In this document: piece after piece, positions 42,601-52,141 of the stretch
Layout of the letters: each line of letters opens with the position of its first letter
Numbering within the stretch: position 1 is the stretch's first letter
Source of the DNA: Rhynchopus sp. YZ270_cl-10
Lineage: Eukaryota; Euglenozoa; Diplonemea; Diplonemida; Diplonemidae
DNA: 64,000 bases
Assembly: GCA_964035575.1 (NCBI GenBank)
Contig: OZ037901.1
Coordinates: forward strand, 1,116,001-1,180,000
Direction: 5' to 3'
Translations under genes and position numbers: made by a program
Notes under the pieces: generated by a model
Databases searched by the model: none
Told to the model about the DNA's origin: nothing
What the model saw: only the letters and a program-made list of their open reading frames with translations

Positions 42601-42849
42601 AATATCAGTTTCAAGTTTTTCTCGATTTTTTTTCTTTTTTTTTTCATTTTGATTATTTCCCTATTATTATACATTTGTAGTTCCATGAGTTGAAGAAGGC
42701 AGTAACGAAACGACACGCACACCCCCCTCTCCCTTTCTCCGCATTCATCCTCCCCCCCTCCCCCCCTTCCACCCCCACACTCCAACACACCACCACCCAT
42801 CTAGGGCACACCCCCCACGCCACATCCTACACCTTTTTTCACTCTTCAA
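39668..42849. other. 3.2-kb spacer rich in dispersed repeats
   Basis: No credible gene. Dispersed-family copies lie near 39833-39880, 40534-40593, 40744-40832, 40899-40934, 41104-41128, 41637-41690, 42000-42032 and 42255-42290. A GAAACTATAAGTGAAATCAC-type stretch at 42467-42515 resembles 54489-54537. A pyrimidine-rich tract (42715-42785) precedes the next gene. Confidence 0.6.
40229..40343. mobile_element. Small palindromic MITE-like element (TACCGTAAAA ends)
   Basis: The ends are ATACCGTAAAA and its complement, and the interior halves (ATTCTGGGCCGGAACAAAAC and complement) also pair, so most of the 115 bp folds into one hairpin. TA flanks CCGTAAAA at both sides. It shares the TACCGTAAA start with the element at 49836. 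Confidence 0.8.
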
Positions 42850-44436
42850 ATGCATTCTTTAACTGACACAGATCTTATGCACTTTCTTCGAGAAGGATAC
42901 CTTAAGGTAGAGCCCAAGGTGTCACAGGAGCGTCATAGGTATCTGTACAAACGTGCACAGGCGTTGTACAGGAAGGCGGCGGAGCTAACGAGCAGGACAA
43001 CGCACTTAGAGGTCCTCGGGGACAACCTATTGGCGCAGGTGCCGCAGCTGCAGGAGGTGCTCTCCGATGCGTCTGTTGTCGCTGCAGTGGAGGGCCTGCT
43101 GGGGGAGCGCTACGTGCTCCACCCACACCACTTCGTGCATAAGAGCGGCGCCTTCGACCAAGGCTTCCACCAAGATGGCAACCTCCCCTGGAACGAACGT
43201 GGCCACTACAGAAGCCACCGCCCCGATTGGCTGATTCTGCTGTACTACCCACAGCAGGTCGACGAACGGAATGGACCCACAGAGATGGCACCGGGGACGC
43301 AGTACTGGACACGCGATATGGAGGACGGCGACACATGGCATCCTGACGACCAGATGGACCGCGGCCTTGGTGACGACCTGAAGTCCACAGACGCAGCCTT
43401 CCGTGCACGCCGCATCCAAGAAGGTCTGGACAACCTGGGTGTCCCCAACCTCGAACGCCGCCTCATCTGCGTCCCCGCTGGCACCGTGGTGCTCGCACAC
43501 TACGACGTTGTGCACAGAGGCACCCGCGCGACACCAGACGCGCCCGACCGCTTCCTCTACAAATTCTTCTTCGCACGCACCTCCCAGCCCCGCCACAGCA
43601 CACCCCTCTTAGAACCCTCTCTTGAAGGCGTACCAGACATGACCTGCCCCATTGTACGGTACCTATGGTGCTACTGCAAAGGGATGCACCACAGCCGCAT
43701 CCCATGCATAGTAGACGAAGAGGCTGCAACACTGCACTCCGGAAGGGAAGACCAACGTGTGTACGCAGCCTACCGTCTTGCGGCAGACGGCTCCACCTCT
43801 GCAGTGGCAGCGCTGGGCACAGCGCTGCGTGGTGCAGAGGAAGGGGAGAGACGTGCTGCGATGCACGGTCTCTGCGCTGTGGGAGGCAGCGATGTGGTTG
43901 CAACGCTTCTCGAGGCGGCGGGGGATTCTCGGCGTAGTGTCCGTCGGTGTGCGGTGTATGCCCTGGGCACTGTGCCTGCAGGGGAGGAGATTGCTGCTGT
44001 GCTATTAGACCGTCTGGCAAACGACGTTGACGGTTTGGTGCGTTCCAATGCAGCGTACGCAGTAGGGCATATGGTGCAGAGGGGGTGTGGCGATGTGGTA
44101 GGTGTGGCGACAGCACTGCTGGCACGGCTGGCCCCTGGGGTGGAGGGGGTCAACACGAGACAGCACCTTCTGCCGCGGTCCACTGTGCGGCAGAACGTTG
44201 CCTACGCGTTGGCGCTGCTGCTGCACAGCCACGCACTCCCCACCGCGTCGCTTGCCCCCATCGCCACCCTCGCCGGTACCGACAGCGACCGCTACGTGCG
44301 TGGTCTTCTCCTAACAGGTCTGTGCCACACAGAGGCAGGACACCTCAAAGGCCTCCTCACCGCACTGTCGGCACAGCGCTACTCAGCGTTGGAAGAGGTT
44401 GTCGTGGAAAGTGAGGAGAAGGAGGAGGGGGGGTGA
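42850..44436 (+). CDS. PhyH-like Fe(II)/2-oxoglutarate dioxygenase fused to HEAT-like repeats
   Basis: 528 residues, single exon. The N-terminus (LTDTDLMHFLREGYLKVEP) and core match the phytanoyl-CoA dioxygenase family. FHQDGNLPWNE near 107 supplies the H-x-D iron ligands, and VVHRGTRATP near 220 supplies the distal His and the Arg for 2-oxoglutarate. TEMAPGTQYWTRD is the usual strand before it. Residues 280-510 are helical repeats of the HEAT or PBS-lyase type (RRAAMHGLCAVGGSDVVATL, RRSVRRCAVYALGTVPAGEE, VRSNAAYAVGHMV). The substrate is unknown: PhyH relatives hydroxylate lipids, small molecules or proteins, and the repeat domain suggests a protein partner. Start is the ATG after a long C/T-rich leader. 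The tail is acidic (EEKEEGG). Confidence 0.85.
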   Translation: MHSLTDTDLMHFLREGYLKVEPKVSQERHRYLYKRAQALYRKAAELTSRTTHLEVLGDNLLAQVPQLQEVLSDASVVAAVEGLLGERYVLHPHHFVHKSGAFDQGFHQDGNLPWNERGHYRSHRPDWLILLYYPQQVDERNGPTEMAPGTQYWTRDMEDGDTWHPDDQMDRGLGDDLKSTDAAFRARRIQEGLDNLGVPNLERRLICVPAGTVVLAHYDVVHRGTRATPDAPDRFLYKFFFARTSQPRHSTPLLEPSLEGVPDMTCPIVRYLWCYCKGMHHSRIPCIVDEEAATLHSGREDQRVYAAYRLAADGSTSAVAALGTALRGAEEGERRAAMHGLCAVGGSDVVATLLEAAGDSRRSVRRCAVYALGTVPAGEEIAAVLLDRLANDVDGLVRSNAAYAVGHMVQRGCGDVVGVATALLARLAPGVEGVNTRQHLLPRSTVRQNVAYALALLLHSHALPTASLAPIATLAGTDSDRYVRGLLLTGLCHTEAGHLKGLLTALSAQRYSALEEVVVESEEKEEGG

Positions 44437-45678
44437 GATGGCAGGTTGGGGGTCTTGAGGAGGGGTGTGTGTGTGTGTGTGTGTGTGCTCGTTCTCCGTT
44501 TACATGGTGGAGGAGTGAAGGGTTGTTTTTGTTCTCATTTTTTTGTGGGAGTTTTCGATCGTTTGCGCAAGAAAAAAAACGCAAAAGTTACACAAAAAAG
44601 TTTCTGGAGCACCGGAAGGTACAGGGCTTTGTATTTCAAACTTATTTCGGTCTATGCCAAGCATAGTGATAGGTCATCTTACGAAACTTTTCTCTTTTTT
44701 TTTTTTGTGAGTTTTTCTTCAGAAAAACAGATCCGAACCTTCCTCCTCCCCCTTTTTTTTTGCTATCTTAATCATTTTTGCCAATTTCCACAAGAAGGCC
44801 ACCCTCGACAATCAATGCTGTCCTGTAGCGTAGATTTCACTCCACAGGTCCACAAGTCTGTCATGGAAATAGCAGTATCGCACTTTTAGGCATTTCGGCC
44901 CTTCCACTCAATTCCCGATATATATTTGGTTCAGATCGAAGCTCGATGTGCAATGCACGGTGCCTAGTACCACCTCATGCAAAGCATCAAACTGGTAAAA
45001 CCAGCTTTGGCCGTCTGCTTGACGACATTTTCCCCCCGGCCTGAACTATTCAAAAAAAAAAACCCAATATTTCCATTCCTCGACTGAGATGCGTTTTAAC
45101 GTTTCCTTCTTCTCTTTCCTTTATTCGATTACCAGCGACCCACCAGTCAATAGAACTGTAACTGTCGTGATGAATAAATCAATCAAATTTCCTTTGCAGT
45201 TAGCCTTTTTAGGGTCTTTTCCCCGTCGTAGTTACCACTGGTCCTGAGGTCCGGGTGTAGAAATATACTTTATCTGGCTTGTCTGTTCATTCTAACTCTC
45301 TTGATTTTATCGTGTATCGCGATCCATCTTGAAGTTTGTGTGCATGCACACAGTTCCTGTTTTGGCAGGTCTTCTTCGCCGGTTGGTTCCTTACTGGATA
45401 ACTCTTACCCTTTCCCTTTGCAGGCATTTTTGTTGTGTGATGTCTGTGTGGGGGAGATGAGGTAATGTGACTGGTTAGCACCCAGTTGTGTCCCACGCGT
45501 GTTGTACTTTTGCACTCACAGTATGCACTCAGTTCGCGAAATGCAGGACAAACTTTGTCCTTAGGACTCCTTAGGCACGACTCCACACACTTCACCTTCC
45601 CCTTTTCCCTGCAGACCCCACACACACACCCTGACGTTTAATGCTTTGAACACCCTATAGTATTTTGTTTGCTTCACC
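44437..45678. other. Non-genic spacer
   Basis: A (GT)n run of 12 units lies at 44465-44488 and a relic of the dispersed AGGTCATCTTACGAAACTTT family at 44664-44692. No gene seen. A minus-strand frame at 45287-45625 is Lys/Cys-rich but has no supporting feature. Confidence 0.5.
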
Positions 45679-46662
45679 ATGCCTGCGCCGTACAACCGCC
45701 ATGTGTTGGCCGCTATTGCCGTGTTCGGTGCTGCGCTGACGCTGTACTTCTGCTTTCTGCCGTTCCCTGAGGCGGGCTTGGGTAGCAGCACACCCACCAC
45801 CTCCACCACCACCCCGTCATCGAAACAAGCAATGTCCCTGAGGGACGTGCTGGCGCTTGCTGTGGGCAAAGCTGCGAAGGGAGGGTTCGCGGGGATGGTG
45901 GCTGGGGTGGTGCAGGTTCTTGCCTTTATGTGGCTGCGGACTGCGATGAACCAGCAGTACGCAAACGGAGGCACGCTCAAGACGACGCTGCAGCTTCTCT
46001 GGAATGAAGGTGGCGTGCTGCGGTTCTACAAAGGCGTTGAGTTTGCGATATTCCAGGCGCCGTTGACACGGTTTGGCGACACCTTCACGAACACCGCTGC
46101 TGTCGTTATCTTTGGACACTTCAGACCAGACGCAACCACCGCTGTCGTGACCTTCGCTGGATCCCTCATGTCCGCCTGCTTCCGAATTGCTATTACTCCT
46201 GTTGACACCCTCAAAACTACGCGTCAAGTGCATGGGGACGCGGCCTTTCAGCTCCTTCTGACCAAAATCCGGTCCGGAGGAGTGCGTGAGCTATTTGCTG
46301 GATGGGAGGCGAATTTTGCGGCCTCGTGGGCAGGGATCTATCCGTGGTTTTATACGTTCAACTATCTGAACACTGCGTGGTCTGCTGCGGGGTGGGTGGG
46401 GCCGTGGAAGCATGTTCGCAATGCGTCGATCGGGATGTGCGCTACCACGGCCTCCGACGTTGTGTCGAACTCACTGCGTGTCCTGAAGACGATCAGGCAG
46501 ACGCATCCTGACTCAGGGCTGGGGTACATCGGTGCTGGACGTGCTGTCATCAAGCAAGAAGGGGTAGCAGGTCTACTTGGCAGAGGCCTCAAGACACGCC
46601 TTTTTGTGAACCTTCTCCAAGGCATGGTTTTTACTGTCATATGGCGTGCGATACAGGATTGA
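45679..46662 (+). CDS. Mitochondrial carrier family protein (divergent)
   Basis: 327 residues. One hydrophobic N-terminal segment (HVLAAIAVFGAALTLYFCFL) precedes a Ser/Thr linker and a carrier-like body. Repeat signatures are diverged but visible: the second repeat has ITPVDTLKTTRQVHG, close to the P-x-D/E-x-x-K/R-x-R/Q motif, and the third has VVSNSLRVLKTIRQTH followed by GVAGLLGRGLKTRLFVNLLQ, the usual end of the family with G-R-G-x-x-x-R. LRFYKGVEFAIFQAPLTRFG fits the matrix helix of the first repeat. Carriers move metabolites across the inner mitochondrial membrane, but the substrate cannot be predicted because contact residues are unusual. The extra N-terminal helix is atypical. The stop is followed by a dispersed repeat copy (46700-46768). 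Confidence 0.8.
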   Translation: MPAPYNRHVLAAIAVFGAALTLYFCFLPFPEAGLGSSTPTTSTTTPSSKQAMSLRDVLALAVGKAAKGGFAGMVAGVVQVLAFMWLRTAMNQQYANGGTLKTTLQLLWNEGGVLRFYKGVEFAIFQAPLTRFGDTFTNTAAVVIFGHFRPDATTAVVTFAGSLMSACFRIAITPVDTLKTTRQVHGDAAFQLLLTKIRSGGVRELFAGWEANFAASWAGIYPWFYTFNYLNTAWSAAGWVGPWKHVRNASIGMCATTASDVVSNSLRVLKTIRQTHPDSGLGYIGAGRAVIKQEGVAGLLGRGLKTRLFVNLLQGMVFTVIWRAIQD

Positions 46663-46997
46663 GGGAGGAGGAGGAGGAGAATGTTATATGTAAACCGTAG
46701 GACATGGTTGGGGGGTTGTCCGGTGTACCAACGGTACTCCATTTTTTTGTATTTCAAGTCAATTTTATTCCGGAAGAAGATATAAAACGGGGAGGGGTAT
46801 ATAATAATATTATAAAATGGGTCCCCCGAGAGAAGAGAGATTTTTTCCTTTTCCCTCCCAATAATAACCTTTAAAATGGTCGTCTCTCTAACCTACACAG
46901 TACCACAAAATCGGACATTTCTTTTTACATTATTTCATTCCTCATCCCCTCTCCAAACATCTCCAATCTCAGGGAAAAACACAACAAAGTCGAGACA
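46663..46997. other. Short spacer with repeat copy and leader
   Basis: 46700-46768 is a member of the ATGGTTGGGG...GGTACTCCATTTTTTTGTATTTCAAGTCAA family. A T-rich leader leads to the next ATG. No gene. Confidence 0.6.
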
Positions 46998-48421
46998 ATG
47001 GGCAGCCGGGTGAGAACCGAATCGATGATCCAGAGGCTTTCGAAGAAGCCTCTGAGCGAAGGCTTTGAGCTGTGGGATAAGGACTACCTGCTGGGCGCAC
47101 TTCGGCTGTTTCAGTGCAAGCTCGAGACGTCCCCACCCTTTGAGACAGCACCGTGCTTGGAGGCGATTGCGACACTGCTTGCAATCCTCGACGAGAACGA
47201 AGACGCATGTGAGCACTACGCCCTCGCGGCAGACAAATTCCACCTCATCCAAAAGAAGCATCTCGGCGAGCTCATGAAGGCCAGGGCAACAGAGCTCAAG
47301 AACGGCCCGGCGCAGGCGCTGCAGGATGTGGATGCGATCCTTGCAGTGGGCAAGGAAGGCGGCAGCACGAAGGAGAAGATGCAGCTTGGGCTTGTGTACA
47401 CATACAGAGCAGACCTCTGTGGGGTATGTTGCAAATATGGAACGTCCTTAAACTCTATCAACAGAAAACCGAAAACTTCGAGCGTGGCATCCAAGACTGC
47501 GAGAAGGCACTCTCCCTCGCACCGGGGCGCATGGAGGCGGGCGACCTTGAGTACCTCACACACCACCAGGCAGGCACGCTGCACCAGGCCATGGGGAATG
47601 CCGCAGAGGCGGATAAGGCGTTCTCGCAGGCGGTGGCGCTGCGCCCGATTTACTTCCCTGCTGTGGAGAGCCTCATCCCCATCAAGAGAGGTATGACGCC
47701 CACCCTGCAGCCATGGGGTGCAAATACGTAGTAGGGTAGGGAACACTTTCGGGGGGTTGAAAAATGGTCTGAACTCCACTTCCTTGCGCTTGTTTTACCT
47801 CCACTTGTACACCACAACTAATTCTATTTGTGAAGTGTTTTGCACCTAACCTCAACACCCCATCCACCCCCATCCATCCTCCACCTCTCTCAGCGCAAGA
47901 CGACCAGGCCAGCGCACTGACGTACATCGCAAAGGCATATGAGCTGCACCCCAAGGCAAGCCTGCTCCGCGAGAAGGCGTTCCTCCTGAGCGAGATGGGG
48001 CGCGACGACGAAGGCATCAAGGTGTGCGACGACGGCATTGCGGACCCCCCACATGAGGAGACGGAGGCACTGACAGGCAACACTGCCTCTGTTGCTACTC
48101 TGTACAAGGCGAAGGCAGCGATCCTCGCAGATGCGGGCAGGCTTACGGAGGCAAGAGACGCACTCAAGGGCGCCATCGCTCTGGACGCGAACGACACCGA
48201 GGTGGTCCGCATGGCCGCAGACATCAGCACCACACTCTCCCGCGAGTACCTCACAGCCAATAACATCCCCCAGTTCCTCGACTCCCTGGTGACGCACGTT
48301 CTTCAGACAAAGCCAGCAGACCCATGTGGTATGTGAAATTTGTGTGGAAAAAAAATTTCTTCAAAATAATACAGCTTTCATGGTCGACGCAATCGAAAAC
48401 AACAAAGTTCCGCTCCAGTAG
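46998..48421 (+). CDS. TPR protein with C-terminal RIIa/Dpy-30-like domain (four exons)
   Basis: Exons 46998-47423, 47465-47690, 47894-48328 and 48375-48421 give about 377 residues in a continuous frame. Introns are 41, 203 and 46 bp, with GTATG donors and CAG acceptors. TPR-like helices fill most of the protein (SEGFELWDKDYLLGALRLFQ, NFERGIQDCEKALSLAPGRM, GNAAEADKAFSQAVALRP, ALTYIAKAYELHPKASLLRE, RLTEARDALKGAIALDAND). The last 45 residues, completed only by the tiny final exon, read EYLTANNIPQFLDSLVTHVL, then QTKPADPCAFMVDAIEN. This resembles the dimerisation/docking fold of PKA RIIa and Dpy-30 (I-P-x-x-L, K-P-x-D-P-x-x-F). Such domains dock to amphipathic helices, often in cilia and flagella, so a flagellar scaffold is a reasonable guess. 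Confidence 0.82.
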
Positions 48422-48833
48422 TGTATAGAGGATCTCGAGATAGGCTTGCAAGGAGAATGGGGTTTTTTTTCTTGTGGTGCAACTTTATTTTTTGGGGCAG
48501 AGTAGGGAAGATTACAAAATGTGTTCGTTTTTATTTTTATTTTTTGCAAGAAAAATATACCTCCCTCATGTGAGGGGGGGGTACATAATGGACACAAAAT
48601 ACACAACGTGATAGATTTTTTTGTTTTGTTTTTGTTTTGCATTTTATTTGACAAAATAGGCCATTTTGGTTCATCGGCGTCGCTGTGATCTGCACACCTT
48701 TTTTTTTTTTTTCACTGTCTTCTGAAGACGTGTAATGTACACTATAAGGAAAATGTGCATCTTTCAGGTTTTTCACTTTCGTTTTGTGCTTTCATCCGGA
48801 TAGCTGGCATCATACACTGGGTCAGTCGGGAGG

Positions 48834-48942
48834 CTAGATTGTATTATACGTGCTCGGCCACGACCGAATACCGTATTATTCGTGTTATACGGTGTTATAC
48901 GGTGCTGCTGGGGACCGAACACCGTATAATTTTACAACCTAG
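48834..48942. mobile_element. 109-bp MITE with 9-bp target duplication
   Basis: The ends are CTAGATTGTATTATAC and the complement of CTAGGTTGTAAAATTATAC. It is flanked on both sides by GTCGGGAGG (48825-48833 and 48943-48951). It interrupts a copy of the GCTTTCATCC...GTCAGTCGGAGGTGCCTGCA dispersed repeat whose uninterrupted relatives (18442, 40534) show the empty site. It has no coding capacity. Confidence 0.9.
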
Positions 48943-49507
48943 GTCGGGAGGTGCCTGCATCGATCAACTACGTTTTCATTCCAATTTTTCAAGGTGACTA
49001 AACATGAGAGGCTTAGGATCATCTTACAAACTTTTCTTTTTCATTGTCATGCCTTTTTCGGGTGACGAAACTAAATAAGCACGACCTGATAATCATCTTA
49101 TAAACTTTTCCCCCAGCGTTCCCACACGATAACGACAGTGGTAAAAAAAGATGTGTTTGCACGAGGCACACTCATCGAATTTTGTCTTCTATTCCCTTAA
49201 GTACTATTGCGTACGATTTAAATGTGTTTTTCTTGTTCTCCGCCTTCTACCCGAACAAAAAAACACGATTGCTGTTTAAGGATGACTAAGTCACGAGGCT
49301 TTGAGTTCATCGTACCCAAAAATTTTACAACATTTTTGTCAACCCCTAGGGATGTATCGGTTTTGAACGTCCTTTTTTTTTGCTTGCTTTCTCTTGAAAG
49401 TATATGCAACTAATTTTTCTTGTAAATGCAAAGCATGGGGGAAAGGGAAGGGGGTATCTCAATGTATCCTATTCTTTCTATTTACCCCTCCCATATAACC
49501 CCTAGTG

Positions 49508-49624
49508 GTGGCTTGTATTGTGATAATTGCCGCCATAAAAATACATAACACACATCACAATACAGCTGTATTGTGATGTGTGTTATGTATTTTTATGACG
49601 GGCAATTATCACAATACAAGCCAC
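49508..49624. mobile_element. Near-perfect 117-bp palindrome, MITE-like
   Basis: GTGGCTTGTATTGTGATAAT at the left is mirrored at the right, and the centre is ATACAG|CTGTAT. Only a few mismatches occur over about 58-bp arms. TA lies just outside at both ends (CTAGTGG... and ...CCACTATT), suggesting TA-targeted insertion. Confidence 0.85.
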
Positions 49625-49835
49625 TATTAATAATCTCTCCCTCATTTCCCCCCCGAACTTTCGCTAGATTTGCTTGTCCTCTTTCTAATTTTTGTTTCAA
49701 AACGAGTTGGTTGTTTTCCCTTTTTTTAACTGAGATCCGCCTGATTTTGCCTGAAATTTAGTAGTGTTAAAAGTGTTTTTAAGACCACTAAACTTCACCA
49801 AATTTTCAAATGGCAAAATCAGATGGTGAACTTGT

Positions 49836-49951
49836 GTACCGTAAACTGTAAATACGTTGGAACGTAATAATGTTGAGGTGAACGAGCTTTTTTTTTTGTC
49901 CCAACATTATCCCATTTTTTTTACGGTCCAACATATTTACAGTTGCGGTAC
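49836..49951. mobile_element. Palindromic MITE-like element (GTACCGTAAACTG ends)
   Basis: GTACCGTAAACTGTAAATA and AATAATGTTG on the left are mirrored by CAACATTAT and TATTTACAGTTGCGGTAC on the right, with a T-rich loop. Ends resemble those of the 40229 element, which points to one superfamily. Confidence 0.8.
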
Positions 49952-50316
49952 ATCCTTATGGGAAATGCTCTTCGTAAAGGTGACTAAGCACGAAGAGGCT
50001 TACGGTTTCATCTTATGACCTGTTCTTTGTTTCGTTTTTTGCCTTTTGTGATTTGACAAAAAAGACTTAAAATATGGTGTGATTCAAGAGGTACGGGGAA
50101 CCCACGGGAGAACCACGGAGGAACCTCGGAGAACTGCTAGGGGGTATACTTTTTTTTTTGTTGTTCTCGGTTTCTGTCACAAGGGGAAAACGACCACAAA
50201 TTTGACTGAGAGAGGTCACCACGGGTTTGTATTGGTTGAAACGTGCCAAAAATGGCATTTTCGCGCGAAAATAACGGAAAAAATCCCTTGAAAAAAAATA
50301 AACCGCCCGTATATAG

Positions 50317-50670
50317 TGTATACTGTGTATACTGTGTATACTGTGTATACTGTGTATACTGTGTATACTGTGTATACTGTGTATACTGTGTATACTGTGT
50401 ATACTGTGTATACTGTGTATACTGTGTATACTGTGTATACTGTGTATACTGTGTATACTGTGTATACTGTGTATACTGTGTATACTGTGTATACTGTGTA
50501 TACTGTGTATACTGTGTATACTGTGTATACTGTGTATACTGTGTATACTGTGTATACTGTGTATACTGTGTATACTGTGTATACTGTGTATACTGTGTAT
50601 ACTGTGTATACTGTGTATACTGTGTATACTGTGTATACTGTGTATACTGTGTATACTGTGTATACTGTGT
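50317..50670. repeat. 9-bp minisatellite (TGTGTATAC)n, about 39 copies
   Basis: An essentially perfect array of the nonamer with a self-complementary GTATAC core. No stop codon occurs in most frames because the unit is a multiple of three, so long open frames here are an artefact. Perfect copies imply recent expansion or homogenisation. Confidence 0.98.
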
Positions 50671-52141
50671 GCAATACGCAACTATTTTTCCCATGGCCGC
50701 CTTGGGGGCTTTCCCAGTGTTTGTGGCACCCGCGTGCGGTGGTGGTGCATCACATTCCCTTTCCTCCGGGTCGCGGTGTCTGACTGCACAGCCAAGTAGT
50801 GCCCCACGTGCCACTGTCCTGACTTGTCGAGGGGCCTGTGTCTGACTGCACGGCCAAGTCAACACCGTCAGTTTGCTTTAGAAAATTCATTTTTCGTTTT
50901 TTTTTTTTTTGGTCGTTACTTTTATGTTTTGGTCAGCAAAATCACTTTTACACAACCTGAGGGTACGTGTGCGGTTGCCAGGTCTCGAAGCCCACCCGGG
51001 TGGCGAAAACCGAAAACAACACAAAAAAAGTATACCCCCCTTACCGGAGTACCTACGGAAGAACCACGGAAGAACCTCGGAGAATCGGTTTGGGTGGTCA
51101 CACCAAAATAGCGTTTTTTTTTTCTGTCTCTCTCTCCTTGCTGATTTTGAGAGGGGGTTTTGGAACAGAATGTGGGTAGGTTTCTTTTCCTTAGAGTGTT
51201 TCAGATCGGAATCCTTGCCCATTTGTTCTGTATGTGTGCCAAAGGGTTGTCCTCTGCATTTTTTTTTGTCTGCGCCGCTGATTGGCTTCGATAGGGTAAA
51301 GAACTGTAGTGAGGCTAAAAAGCGAATAACAGTTTATCCATTAAACATTCGAACAAAACGGCATTACACATCTCATTTTGTCTCAAAAAAGTTGCGCATT
51401 CTGTTCTCATAAAATTGAAAAGTGTGCAGCTTTTTGCACATTGCCTCACCTGATTCTTTTGACCCTGAAGTTTCCGGTGTTTTGGCGGCCGATTCCAAAT
51501 ACCGGCAAGCTCAGGGTCAAAATTAGGTGATTGTCGTGAACATGCTCTCTGGTACCGCACCCCTTCCACCTCTGCTTTTGTTTTTTTTTTGTTTCAGTTA
51601 AAACGTTCAAAACATTTCGTTACTTCGGAATACCTCTTGGGTGTGCACTGCACGGTGAAGCTTAAGTTTCATCGTGCCTAACTTTCTTTTTGCTGTAATA
51701 CAGTATATTTATGTTAAAAGCTGAATATGGGTTTGGGGGGGGACAGATAGACAACTCAAATACAGCAAAAAAAAGTAAAATATAACAAACATTTAGCAAA
51801 AGTGGAGCTCGTCCTCGGGTGTCTACACTAATGCAAAAAAAAAAAAAAAAAAACAGTGGAGATTGCACAACTGTGGCAACACATCCGAGGCAACTACACT
51901 ACTCCAACAATTTATCAAAAAAAGCAATCCCCCTCAAGCAGTCTACACAACTCACGCACGCACATTACAAAAAAAAACGAAACGAGAACATAAGAGTTAA
52001 ATTCCACTAAAAAAAAAATATGCTTATTTCCCTCCAGTTTTGTTTGTGTTTTTCACAGCGTAAAAAAAGCCACAAAACACGCGAAACAGAACTTCACCCC
52101 ACCTCACCACACTCCCCGTTAGGCCTCACGAAGGAAACAAA

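Larger units (their letters stand above)
48422..52141. other. 3.7-kb spacer, repeat-dense
   Basis: No credible gene. Besides the elements listed separately, dispersed-family copies lie near 48786-48833, 48943-48980, 48993-49033, 49060-49110, 49150-49180, 49281-49313, 49977-50020 and 51653-51688. GAACCACGGA(G/A)GAACCTCGGAGAA occurs at about 50111 and 51061, and a GGGGGTATAC(T)nGTTGTT(C/T)TCGGTTT segment is inverted between about 50139 and 51004-51037, so the 9-bp array sits between related flanks. GTGTCTGACTGCAC(A/G)GCC is duplicated near 50776 and 50838. Confidence 0.65.

Noticed and set aside
45287-45625. Small minus-strand gene (112 codons, Lys/Cys-rich)
   Set aside because: No recognisable domain, no leader, opposite to all other genes and low-complexity. 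Kept as non-genic.
50243-50865. Long open frames of YCV or TVY repeats over the nonamer array, on both strands
   Set aside because: The 9-bp unit has no stop in most frames, so the frames follow from the repeat and are not genes.
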